From the NCBI RefSeq assembly GCF_050948215.1, contig NC_135161.1, positions 5,837,911-5,901,910 on the forward strand: a stretch of DNA of 64,000 nucleotides. The letters are read 5' to 3'. The stretch is from Halictus rubicundus. Taxonomy: Eukaryota > Arthropoda > Insecta > Hymenoptera > Halictidae. Positions within the stretch are counted from its first letter, which is position 1, and every line of letters starts with the position of its first letter. A model generated the notes under the pieces. It did no database searches, was not told the origin of the DNA, and saw only the letters and a program-made list of their open reading frames with translations. The position numbers and the translations under genes are program-made. This document shows positions 47,719 through 59,700 of this stretch, one piece after another.

Positions 47719-50700
47719 ACGGAGTTTGATCTATGGATCGCTCACCGAGCTCGTCCGCGGACACCAGCTTCGAGACTATCGATCGCATCGCGATGAAGGA
47801 TGTTCCGTTCACGATCTCCACGATCGCCCCTGGAATTTATAGAAAGGATCGGTGATTAGTATGGTTGTCGCCGATCGAGCGGGTACGATCTTTTACCTAG
47901 ATAGATCATCCAGTCGGTGGTGGCGAACGCGTACACGAAACCAGCGAGGATCTTGCTCATCGAGCTCATGATCCCGACGATCGCGTCGTCGATCTTCAGT
48001 ATGTGGCTGAACACGCCCACCGAGACCGCCGTGCCTGCGAGAAAACAAATTCTATCCTAATTCATCGCATTCTTCCCTTACACAACCTAATCAACATCAG
48101 CCTCCTACATTCTCGGACGCGATTAGTCGCGATTTTACAGAATGCGAGTTTTAATGCGTTTTACTATCTTTACACTAAATTACAAGGATCACGACTTGGA
48201 CCCTTACATCGTGGGGCATGATAGTTATGCGTTTATGGCAAAAATGGGAAGATTAAAATTATTTAAGAATCTATAGACTCCGTAGATTGCCGATAAGGTA
48301 GAGTGACCATGTTACCGACAAAAAAGGGCGAAAAATGGTTTCACAAGTTTTTGTCTTTATATGAGAATCTTTTTCGCTGGGAAAGGGCTCATTCGAAAGG
48401 TGAAGGTTCAATGCAGTGCGCGCTGGTCATGAGCTGACGAGATTATGCGATTATTTGGTAATATAAGCGTTAAAATTGACAATGTGCATGCCGTGGAACG
48501 AAAGCATTTTTAAGTCACTTGGATGAGTATCCTTGATTCTATCCTGATTAATCGCATTCTTTTTTTATGTAACCAATCAACATCAGCTTCCTGCATTCTC
48601 GGACACGATGGTTCCAGTCACGATTCTACAGAATGCGAGTTTTAATGCGTTTAACTATCTTTACGCAAAATTGTAAGAATCACCACCTGGCTGCGGACCA
48701 TCACATTGTGGGTCATGATAGTTATGCGTGTATGGCAAAAATGGAGAGGATGGATGAAATGATTTAATCTATTATTATAATTGAATCTATTATTTTAAGG
48801 GCTAAGGCTCTGTAGATTCCCGATAAGGTAGAGTGACCAGGTTACCGACAGAAATGGGCGAAAAATGGTTTCACGGGAGGAAAGTTTTCGTCTTTACATG
48901 AGAATCTTTTTCGCTGGGGTTAGGCTCATTCGAAAGAGGAGGATTCAATGCAATATAAGTGTTAGAAGTAGGCCAAAAATTGACGATGCGCATGCCGTGG
49001 AATCCATTTTGATGCCATTGGATGAGTTTTCTGGATGAAATCGAGGGCATCGCGCACTAGAAAATATCTCTAGCTACAAACTGAAGCATAACACATCACG
49101 CAATAAGACCCCGGTCTGACACATATATGGCAACATTGTTGACAGACCCACGTGATTTCCGGGTAGTACTAACCTTCAAATAGTACGTGTCAAAATTTCA
49201 TGGCATTCTGACCGTTAGTTTAGAGGTTACAGTCGTTTTAGTGACCCCGATTTTGTAATTTTCAAGACAATGGATAGAAAGGAATTTCGTGTGTTGATTA
49301 AACACTGTTTTTTGATGGGGAAAAATACTGTTGGAGCCAAACATTGGCTTGATAAGCATTATGGGGACTCGGCACCTGAGAAATCAACTATTATTGACTG
49401 GTATGCTGAATTTAAACGCGGTCGTACAAGCACCGATGATGCAGAACGCTCTGGTCGCCCAAAATCGGCAGTTGTTCCGCGAAAAGATATTAGAAGGTAG
49501 TGTCTTTACAATTTTACATGAAAATTTGGGCATGCGCAAGTTGCTTTCGAAGTGGGTGCCGCGTTTGCTCACACCGGACCAGAAACAACAACGCGTCGAC
49601 GATTCAGAGCGCTGTTTGGAGCTGTTCAAGCGAAATAAAAAGGATTTCTTGCGTCGGTATGTGACAATGGATGAAACATGGATCCACCACTACACGCCTG
49701 AATCAAAAAGATCGTCAGCTGAGTGGACAGCAGCCGGTGAAAATCGTCCAAAGCGACCAAAAACTCAAAAGTCGGCTGGCAAGATTATGGCATCCGTATT
49801 TTGGGACGCGTATGGAATTTTGTTCATCGACTATCACACTATCACTCTTGAAGGGGAGAGTATGTTGATGAATAAACTGGAATTTCTAAAAAAAAAAATT
49901 TGTTTTTCTTAGTTAGACCGGAGACTTATTGAGTGATGCGTTATCTTGTCTTGATTCTCTGAGAAATGAAGCCAAAAACTTTCTTCCCGTTCGTGGCGTC
50001 AGAATTCATAATATCGGTGAATATAGAGCAAAAAATGTGACAAGTTTAATTACAGACTTAAGACCTGGTGACTCTGCAAAAGTCACGCGACTACCCTTAG
50101 CTCTTCAAAAAGTAATGGTGAAACGCCTGTGCGGCTACAGTCTCTCGCAATATTTAGTCGAAATTGTACAAAATTCGAGGTTCATGAACGCATAATAATT
50201 GCAGCCCAGTGGCAACACCCGCAACATCAAGGTCTTCGGCGAATCGTTCAACGTTGAAGACGGCACTCTCCAGCGGATTGTTTAGGGAAGATAGAGCGAG
50301 AGATAGAGTGAGAGACAGTGGACAGGGGGTTCGGTGTGCAACGCTGCACCACGCTGCACCACGCACGAAGATGCGTCTCGCTGCATCGCGGCGGATAAGT
50401 GGCGGATGCAACCTCACGTGCGAGCCGCTCGATCGCACCGCGCCGTATGTAATTCTCTCACGTGTTCGACGTAATCGCGGCGAAGATATCGCGCGGTTCC
50501 GCATAAAAGAAAGAAACCTCCGGCGGACAAACAATGCCGCGGACAGCGCAGAAATTAAATGTCATCAGGGAAAATCGGCTCGCTTCGTCCAGGAATCCTT
50601 TGTATTCCGCTTGATTCGCGACTCGCAATCGTCCTGCGGATACTTTGGCGACGAACTAATTACACGTCCAATTGTTCGCGTAATTATTCCGTAAATCCTG

Positions 50701-53700
50701 TTCCTTTCGGATGTTATCACTATTCTTTTAGTAATTGCGGTTTCTATTCCGCCCGCGCCGTTACGACGGCGGAAGGACTCGCGGTTTTTCACACGTACGC
50801 GGCGAGCCCGCGATCAAATTGTTGCTAATTACAATTCTGGAAAAGGAACATACCGAACGGCGACGTTGAACTATTTAATTGAAAAATTCAACTTACGGGT
50901 TAACTTGTGCACTCACCGATCAGATTGGTCACCATCGCGAACGTGGTGAACATGCTGAACTTCACCTCGTTCCAGTGGTACCTGTACCTCATGTACAGGT
51001 ACATCACCGCCATTTCACCTGGAACAGAAAACTCGGCGTCAATCCCATTGTTTCCCGTTTTTGGTTATAGATCGTTGGAAATGTTCGTCGAGAATGTTTG
51101 CATTGCGAGAGGACGGAGAATCGTCGCGAGTTTCGCAAACCGCGGAGAGTATCCCCGAGCCTATGTAGGTGGGACAGTTCCGCTCGCACAGCATGAAAGA
51201 TCATGGTCAAAACGTTTTTCAGAATTGCAGCTCGCGTTCAACGTTGCATCTGCAATGTTGCTCCGCCGCTCGTCCGCGAAACCGCGCAGCGACCGCTTTG
51301 AAAATTCAATTGAAAACGACCGCGGAGAATCCTTCTTCCAGCAATACATTGGCATCCGACGAACGCCATAATCTCTCGGCTCCAACATGGCGGCCGCTAG
51401 GCCTCCATATTGCCTTCCGGAGTTTCGTTCTTCGAAGCAACTCGAGAAACGAGCTGCATCGATAGCTTGACAAAAATTATTCAAACGTGTTCGTCCGCTA
51501 ACCATGCAACGGGAAATATACCATTGTGTTCGGGGGAGTTCGCATAATGTCCGTTGGGTGGAAAAATTCGGGTAGATCTTTAGATTGTCGACGTTTTTCG
51601 CTAATACGATTGAATTTTTCAGGAGGGAAGGCTAATGGAGGAAAAGAGCTTCGGGATTACTCGTTGCACGCTTCGTCGATGGATCTAGGGTAAAATGGCG
51701 GACTCTGGAGGCCGAGGACAACGCGATCGGTACACGAAATTCCGCAGCGTGACCAACTTTATCCCGGGGTAATTTTCGAGGCATTATTATCCTGGGCGTT
51801 ACGCAAGAATGCCGGCGTTACACAACAAGTTCGTTCATCACGGGTCTCCGTTTAATCGTTTCCGTCGAGTTTCGGTCGTTATCACATCATTGTCTTGTTT
51901 TCTTTGCGATCGTTTCGGCCCGCGGATAATCAGCTCCCGGTATTCCTAGCGCCGATTTATCTGCGGCGCGGATCTGTTGCCGAATGGAAAATCCAGGTTC
52001 GAATGTGATCGAGAGGAGTAATAATAATTAGCATAACGCCTTGGCTTTTAGTTTAGCACGGCGATGCGAGTCGACCGCGATTATTACCGGGTAATTAAGC
52101 CGGCCTTAGACGCGTTTCTTCGCGGCGGTTTTTCTGATTTTGCATGACGCTCGCTTCCGCGCAGAACAGGTAGCAAATTAAAATGCCCGGCTCGCCGGGA
52201 AGATGCGTCGCGATCGATCGCTGCAATGTGGCCGTGCGAAAATGGGCGGAGACTCGATCAAATTGATCGAATTAACGCGATTCTCGGAAGAGCGATCGTT
52301 AAGGAAATTTATGTGATCACTGGGTTTACGGAGCGCTAAAACTCACTATTTTAAATTACTTTGTAAAAATAACGAGAACGTCCTACTCACGATTTAAGCA
52401 ATATTTTAAAAATAATATACAGTGTGTTCCATGAACTCTGTTCACTTGAAAGATTTTGGTTATTTTCAGCAATACGCAAAAATGTTTGAATTCAAAGTTG
52501 TAGGATTTAAAGCAATTAATAATACAGTGATAGCAGTTTTCTGACAAGTAGACGGGTGAAGAAGACACGAAGGTCACTTTTGTTTTTTTGAAATGGAAGG
52601 ACATATTTTTAATGCGTGATTTCGATGGAATAGTAAACACTGTCCACCTGAAATGTTTTGGTTATTTTCAATAATACGCGAAAGTGCTTGAAATAAGAGT
52701 TGTAGGATTTAAAGCAATTAATAATATAGTGATAGCAGTTTTCTGAAAAGTAGACGGGTGAAGAAGACACGAAGGTCACTTTTGTTTTTTTGAAATGGAA
52801 GGACATATTTTTAATGCGTGATTTCGATGGAATAGTAAACACTGTCCACCTGAAATGTTTTGGTTATTTTCAATAATACGCGAAAGTGCTTGAAATAAGA
52901 GTTGTAGGATTTAAAGCAATTAATAATATAGTGATAGCAGTTATCTGACAAGTGGACGCGTAAAGGAGACACGAAGGTCACTTTTGTTTTTTTTAAATGG
53001 AAGGACATATTTTTAATCCTTAACACTCGAATGGCGACTGTAAGGTGCCACTAAAAATTGCTGTATCATTATTCAAAATATTTGTTACATTATTAATTTG
53101 TATTTAATAAATTACTAAACACTTCAGTACTGTACGAGTAAATTGCACCATTATAACATGAAAAAGATATATATAGAAGAGAAATATTCTAGGTCGGAAG
53201 AAACGTTCCGTTTTGGAGTTAAAGGAGCTTCGAGTGTAAATGGTTAATGCGTGATTTCGATGGAATAGTAAATTCTGAATAAAAAAGTACTAAAGTACAT
53301 TTCTCCTAAAACTTACCGTTTCTGAGAGAATTTAACTTTATTTGTCCTATCACTTTCGTTATGAATTCTATGAAACGTGTTCGAAGCGTCACCTTTCCTT
53401 ATTATATAAAGAAAACAATAGAATGATTAAAGTCAAATTATCTCAGAAACGGTAGATTTTGGGACAATTGTACGTTTGTACTTTTTCACTCAGAATTTAC
53501 CATTCTATAGAAATGATACATAACAAGTAAGTCATTCCGTTTAGAAAAATTAAAGTCACCTTTGTATATCCTTTACCCGTCCTCTTGTCAAAAAACTGCT
53601 ATTACTATATTATTAATTGCTTTAAAAGCTATAACTTTTATTTCAATACTTTTATTTTCGCGTATTATTGAAAATAACCAAAATATTTCAGGCGTGGGAC

Positions 53701-56700
53701 ACACTGTATACCCGAAGAAATAAATTTGCTAAATAATTCCTCATAGAATCATCCGTAGAATCTTAGTAATTTTAAATTAAAAATATTGAAACCCGTCATT
53801 TTGACGAGTCTTGAACAATAGCAGAATTCAAAGCATGCAAGTTTTTCTTCATCAAACTTACCGCTTTGAGCATTTTTTTGTTTAAATCGATAGGAAATTT
53901 CCACAGGAATAGGATAAAAAAAGTTAGAAAGTGATCAGAGATGTTCTTGTACGTTATTTTCAAAATAAAGTGATCGGTTGTATTGGGCGGAGTGGCTCAC
54001 GTAATCTAAAAAAAGAAGAAAAAACGGCCGAAATACAACTTTTTGAGGAAGAGGAAGATCTGTTCTATGGCCCTGAAATCGCAGACTAGCAAAAAACCGC
54101 GGTAAGTTAATGTACAAACACGTAACGTGTTTTTCACGTTACTCAAATTTGAAACGCAAAATTTCGCACGGCGAGCAACGTAGCTCAAAAACTGATTACT
54201 CGATCATTACGAAACTTGGTATATATATTCTACAAAAATTGGCCGCAACATGACGAGCATCGATTTTTTAATTTTTTATTTAAAACATTGTTATCAACAG
54301 AAAATCCGTTTTTTTGTTCAAAACTTCGCCGCTTTTTCAATTTTGCAAATTTTAATAAAAGAAAAATGTCATGTTGTGCGTATTTGCATAAACTAACGAT
54401 TCCATTTCCATTTTTTTTGGTTTGGGATCATTTTTGTGCACTGTACGGCGCATTTTCAGGACGCCATTTTCAAGCCGGCATTGCAGCATTGATATTAACG
54501 ATTAAAATTTATAAAAAATATTTCTGTCCACATTGTAACGTTAATAAACGATACCTCAAATTTCAAATCAATCTACGCATTACATTTTTCAGGAAAAATT
54601 CTTGAAAAACAGGCCATTCACACAAGGTTCCCCCCTTAAGTGCGGAAAATATTGAGCATCGATCGATCGTTTTAGAATTGAAAGGTTTCGAAAGCCGGAG
54701 CTAATTGCTTTTGCCTGTGATGGACTCGCAGCTTCTAAGCTCTTGGCGCTATCTGAACAAAATTATTTTTCCCCAGTTTATTTGAGCTTATTCGAGGTTT
54801 TAATTGCAGGAACACGAGTCAGCTGTCCATTACGAAAAAGAAGAGTCTTTCAGCGTCGCCGAGAACGCGAAGCACGAGCCTGGAAGCGTTGAAATCTTGC
54901 TTCGCGTCGTCCATTTTTCGGAAGAATCGTGAATCGAGACGGCGTTCACACGGCCGCTCGTAATGACCAAGAATCCCCACGCCGGTTCAGAGAATTCAAA
55001 CGAAGAACCTAATTTTCGAGTTGACTCAATTGAGAATAATCTGCCCTTAACACGGATCCATGCGATAATTCGTCGCAGGTTTCGTGACGGGTAAGCAACC
55101 GCTCACAGTCGAAAAACACGTCCGGGATGGTTAGATCACGTCTTGCTTAGAGGATGCGACGCTGAGCCTCAAGATTGAATCGAATCGTCCCACGCGTTCG
55201 CTTCTTTGTAATTTGTTTGGACGTGTCTGTCAACCCTGGATCTTGTTCGACTAAAAGACTCTAATCAACCTCGAACACCAAATTCTCAGACTCCGGAAAA
55301 ATCCAAAATCACTATGCTGGACTAAACGTATGATTCATAGATCCGACCGCGGACGTTTGTATACAGTCTTATCTAAAATTCGAACGAGGAAAAAATTCCC
55401 CTCGATAAAAATCAAATAAAAATGTTAATAATGCCGGTCGAAATGCACGCTCTCTCTCTCTCTCTCTGTCTCTCGCATTTTACGCGTTTGCTCCTGCCAT
55501 AATCGCGCGAAGATCCGCAGTGGGGGAGCAATCTGCGAACGATGTGCACTGCGTCCGATAAAAATCGGTGAATATTTATTATCTCCTGGCGATATCGTTC
55601 ACAGGGATTTGTAAAAGGAGATACACAGAATCGAGCGGAGTGGAACCTCGCCTAACTTCTCGAGGAATTACAGCGAGTAAAAGCAACGATCCAAACGCGC
55701 ACGCATGGACACCGGCGCGGACCCTTCGAACCGCCAAGACTAGACTTATTTCCGACGGTCAAAGATCTGAAATTACATCAGAGTACTTAAGTCATCAGAC
55801 CGTATTAGCATTCGTACGCACAGAATATAGTTCTAATAGGTATGTTGACTTCGCACGTACCACCGCCGGTCAGAAGTCACCGTTCTTTTTATTCCTCGAA
55901 TCGTTCTCTGTCCGGGATAAATCGCTCGAGGGCAAACAAAAGGAAAACATTTAGAAAGACCGAGCGAGCTCTCCTCCTCCCTACTTTCTCAGGATAATTA
56001 ATTAGCAACACTTTCCACACGATCCTCCGCGTGAAACCTGTATACACTTTTGTACTCCTCCATCTCCCGAGGAAGTTTCTATCATTTTTTCGTTTCCGTT
56101 GAATCTAGGTGAAGAGATTAATTAGCATAGACGGACGAATTCTTGCTGCAGCGTGCCACGATGGTAAAGCGCTCGACATGTAAAAGGGAGAGAAAGAGAA
56201 TATATTGCAACGAGATCCGGGATTCGCATAGCATGACGCGGAATCGCGTTACACGCGCATCAACTGTCCCGCGGTGCACTTTGCAGATCTGTAATTAGGA
56301 TTATAATTGTTAATCTCGCCGAATTTCAGGGGCTGTTTTCACCCTTTCAACGTGGATGATGGCCGATCAAAAATATACGTGTTAAATATTTTTGTTAGAA
56401 CCACCGCTCGCATAAATTTCGTGAAAATCGGTATGTCCAGATTCGATGTGGTCGCCCTTGTCAGATGCTGCTCATCATTTCGCTGAATTTAATGGTACAG
56501 TCTTCTCTCGATATATGTCGTAAATATCTGACTGATAAAAGTCGCAGAACTATCCCCACTACCGCCGGGTATACCCTGTGAGGAATAGTATCTCTTGGAT
56601 CATATATGTCGCTGGCAAGACCCGTGTTGTTGACATATATCGAGAAAACACTGTACATCAAATTTAAAGATTTTCTATGTGCAGTCTTTACTCTATATTT

Positions 56701-59700
56701 GTCCCGAATGCATAGACGATAAAAGTCCTAGAACTATCCCCACTGAGATAGAGAATCTCCTGGCCAATATATGTCCCTGACTAGAACCGTGTTTTGGACA
56801 TATATCGCGCAAACACTGTATTTTGGAAGTAAGTAAAAGACTTTGAGAGGTATAGTTTTTATTAGCACTAAACCTACCACGGTCGAAATGACCGATTTTA
56901 TATTTCACAATTATTGAAATTATAAAAATTCATTCATCAAAAATGAAAATACTGGAATAAATTTCCTCGTCGAAGCATTTATTACATTACAAATTACGGA
57001 CAATCTCAATAAAGGGGTTGCCATTTTTATAAGGCAATATTTACCAGATACTGTTAATGCTTGGTAGGTTTAGTGTTAAAAGAAGGAATAACTTTCTGTG
57101 TGGTTCTCGTTCTCATTAATTTAATAATATATATATATATATGTTAAAAGAATTTAAAACCTTCAATGTATAGATTCCAGCGTATCAAGATTATTAACAC
57201 TAAACCTACCACGGTCAAAATGACGGATTTTACATTTCAAAATTATTGAAGCTATAGAAATTAATTTATGGAAAATAGTAGAATAAATTTCCTAGTCGAA
57301 GCGTTTATTAAACTGAAAATTACGGACAATCTGAATAAACTTAGAGTTGCCATTTTTATAAGGCAACATTTACCAGATACTGTCAATGCTTGGTAGGTTT
57401 AGTGTTAAACGAAGGAGTAACTTTCTGTTTGGTTGTCGTTCTCATTAATTTTACAATGCATAAAACTCCGCAGGTATTTACTGCTTATTCTAACTGCTCA
57501 TGGCACATCATCGAGAAAAAAATGATTAATAGGACCGAGAAAGACTCGCAGATTCAGTTTGTCCCCATTCCGTCGAACCAAGCGGCATGTTAATGCAAAA
57601 TGACAATACCGTGGCCGATTGCATCGTCAATTACGGATTATTAGCGCATCATGGGTTGGTATTGCGGCTGGGGATTCAAGGCAACCTCGTCGTAATTTCA
57701 TTAGACCGGTAATGCGCGCACATTATAATGTTTCGTTGCGTGCTCGTGCTTGCAGTTAAAACCCTAGAAAGACTAACGAGGGAACGCAAATTTTTCTAGT
57801 AGCAAAAGTTACTTTTCACCGGTGATCGTCCACTTTCGAGGTATGAAAACAATGAAACCCGATACCTCGTTTGGGAACCTGAGAACCTAAATCGCAAACC
57901 TCTACACCTTTACCTTAGACACGGTTCTTGTGTCATCGATTTCTATATTGGTTTCTATATCGGTACTCTAATCGCTATTTTTTTTCGATCCTAAGTTTCC
58001 TAGATAACACGAGCTGCTTCGAGAACCGTAATCGATGGCAGTTCTCGAGCCCCGTTTCAATACTCTAGTGAACGCACAATGAAAGTATCAATTTTCTCTT
58101 TTTTTTTTACAGGAAAACTGTTAAGAAGTCCTAATCATAGATAGGAAAAAGAAAATACATGAAAATTCATGGATAAGAAGATAATACGGCAAGGGGTTGA
58201 TCATTGTACGAAGAAACAGCTCTTCGGATGCAAGTTGAAGAAGATGCTACTCTGGTTTCGTCGCCGGATTTTCCGAATTCGAATCGCATCGTTTCGTGGC
58301 CGGGTCTAATTGATGATTCGACGAATCGAGTTGATCTATCAATACGCACGGCAGCCACGCGAGATAGGCATGCTAATATACCAATCGTCGGAGACATTGT
58401 GTAATTGGACCGTGGAATTGCCGGACGCTAATTAAATCAAGCGTCACCATTAATTCGATCAAGCTGAGGACTCCCTTTCGACGGAGGTTCGCGCGTGGCC
58501 TGCTGCGCTGCACGCTTCTTAATCAGTGAAAGTTCCAAAGCATACGGTTCTCGCTCGACCAAATCGGAGACAAATCGTTTCTTTGCTGAAACGCATCGGC
58601 GGAGACGTGTCCTCGATTAACAACGCATAATTAGAGCGACAACGTTGCGTCTTATTCCCCCAAAAAGCATGATCCTTCAGCAGCAACAACGATTTCAATT
58701 ACAATTTTCAATTTCAAGCTCCCACCGGTAAAGTCGTCCAAGAATTTTATTTATTCGCTGAAACGCATTGGCAGAGCCTTGTCCTCGATCAACAAAGCAT
58801 AATCGGAGCGACAACGTTGCGTCTTATTCCCCCAAAAAGCATGATCCTTCAGCAGCAGCAATAATTTCAATTGCAATTTTCAATTTCAGGTTCTCCCGGT
58901 AAAGCCGTCCAAGAATTTAATTTTATTGCTGAAGCGCATCGGTGGAGTCGTGTCCTGGATCAATAACACATAATCGGAGCCACAACGTTGCATCTTATTG
59001 CCCCAAAAAGCATGATCCTTCAGCAACAACAACGATTTCAATTGCAATTTTTAATTTCAAGTTTCCCCGGTGACGTCGCCCAAGAATTTTATTTATTTAT
59101 AATCGGAGCGACAACGTTGCGTCTTATTTCCCCAAAAAAAGCATGATCCTCCAGCAGCAATAATAATTTCAATTGCAATTTTCAATTTCAGGTTCCCTCG
59201 GTAACGTCGCCCAAGACTTTTATTTATTCCCTGAAACGCATTGGCAGAGTCGTATCCTCCATCAACAACGCATAATCGGAGCGACAACGTTGCGTCTTAT
59301 TCCTCCAAGAAGCATGATCCCTCAGCAGCAGCAATAATTTCAATTGCAATATTTAATCTCAAATTACCTCCAATAACGTCGTCTAAGAATTTCGTATCAG
59401 ACTATAATGTAAAAGAAAATGTCTAAGCTTCGTTTCGGTGCAGTACAACTATATTAAACACTAAACCTACCACGATCAAAATGACCGGTTCTCTATTTCA
59501 CAATTATTGAAAAACATTTTCATAGGAAATTAGTGAACTGACTTCTCTATTTAAGCACATATTATAATGAAAATCGTACAAAGTTTAAGTAAACTCTTCA
59601 CCCTCCTATAAGACATTTCACTTTTATATGTTTTGTGCTTGGTAGGTTTACTGTTAAACCGCATATAATAATGTAAACGCGTCGGTTTGGCGTAGTCCAT

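Larger units (their letters stand above)
52430..53706. mobile_element. Palindromic TA-flanked element with CAGTGTGTYCC termini (family L)
   Basis: 1,277 bp. Left CAGTGTGTTCCATG, right CGTGGGACACACTG, TA on each side. The right arm (about 53530-53706) is the inverse of the left arm, which is present about three times in tandem. It hosts a family C MITE at 53013. The short ORFs repeated in the left arm (SRIKNMSFHFKKTKVTFV on the minus strand) simply follow the tandem units and are not taken as genes. Confidence 0.8.
52315..53812. mobile_element. MITE family A, copy split by a larger element
   Basis: The left half (GGGTTTACGGAGCGCTAAAA to ATTTTAAAAATAATATA) and right half (CCCGAAGAAATAAATTTGC to CCCGTCATTTTGACGAG) join into one family A sequence when 52430-53706 is removed with one TA. 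Outer TTAA copies are decayed. Confidence 0.8.

Noticed and set aside
52383..53026. Three similar small minus-strand ORFs (SRIKNMSFHFKKTKVTFV)
   Set aside because: They repeat because the 202-bp DNA unit repeats; they are interrupted by unit borders and lie inside a transposon arm.
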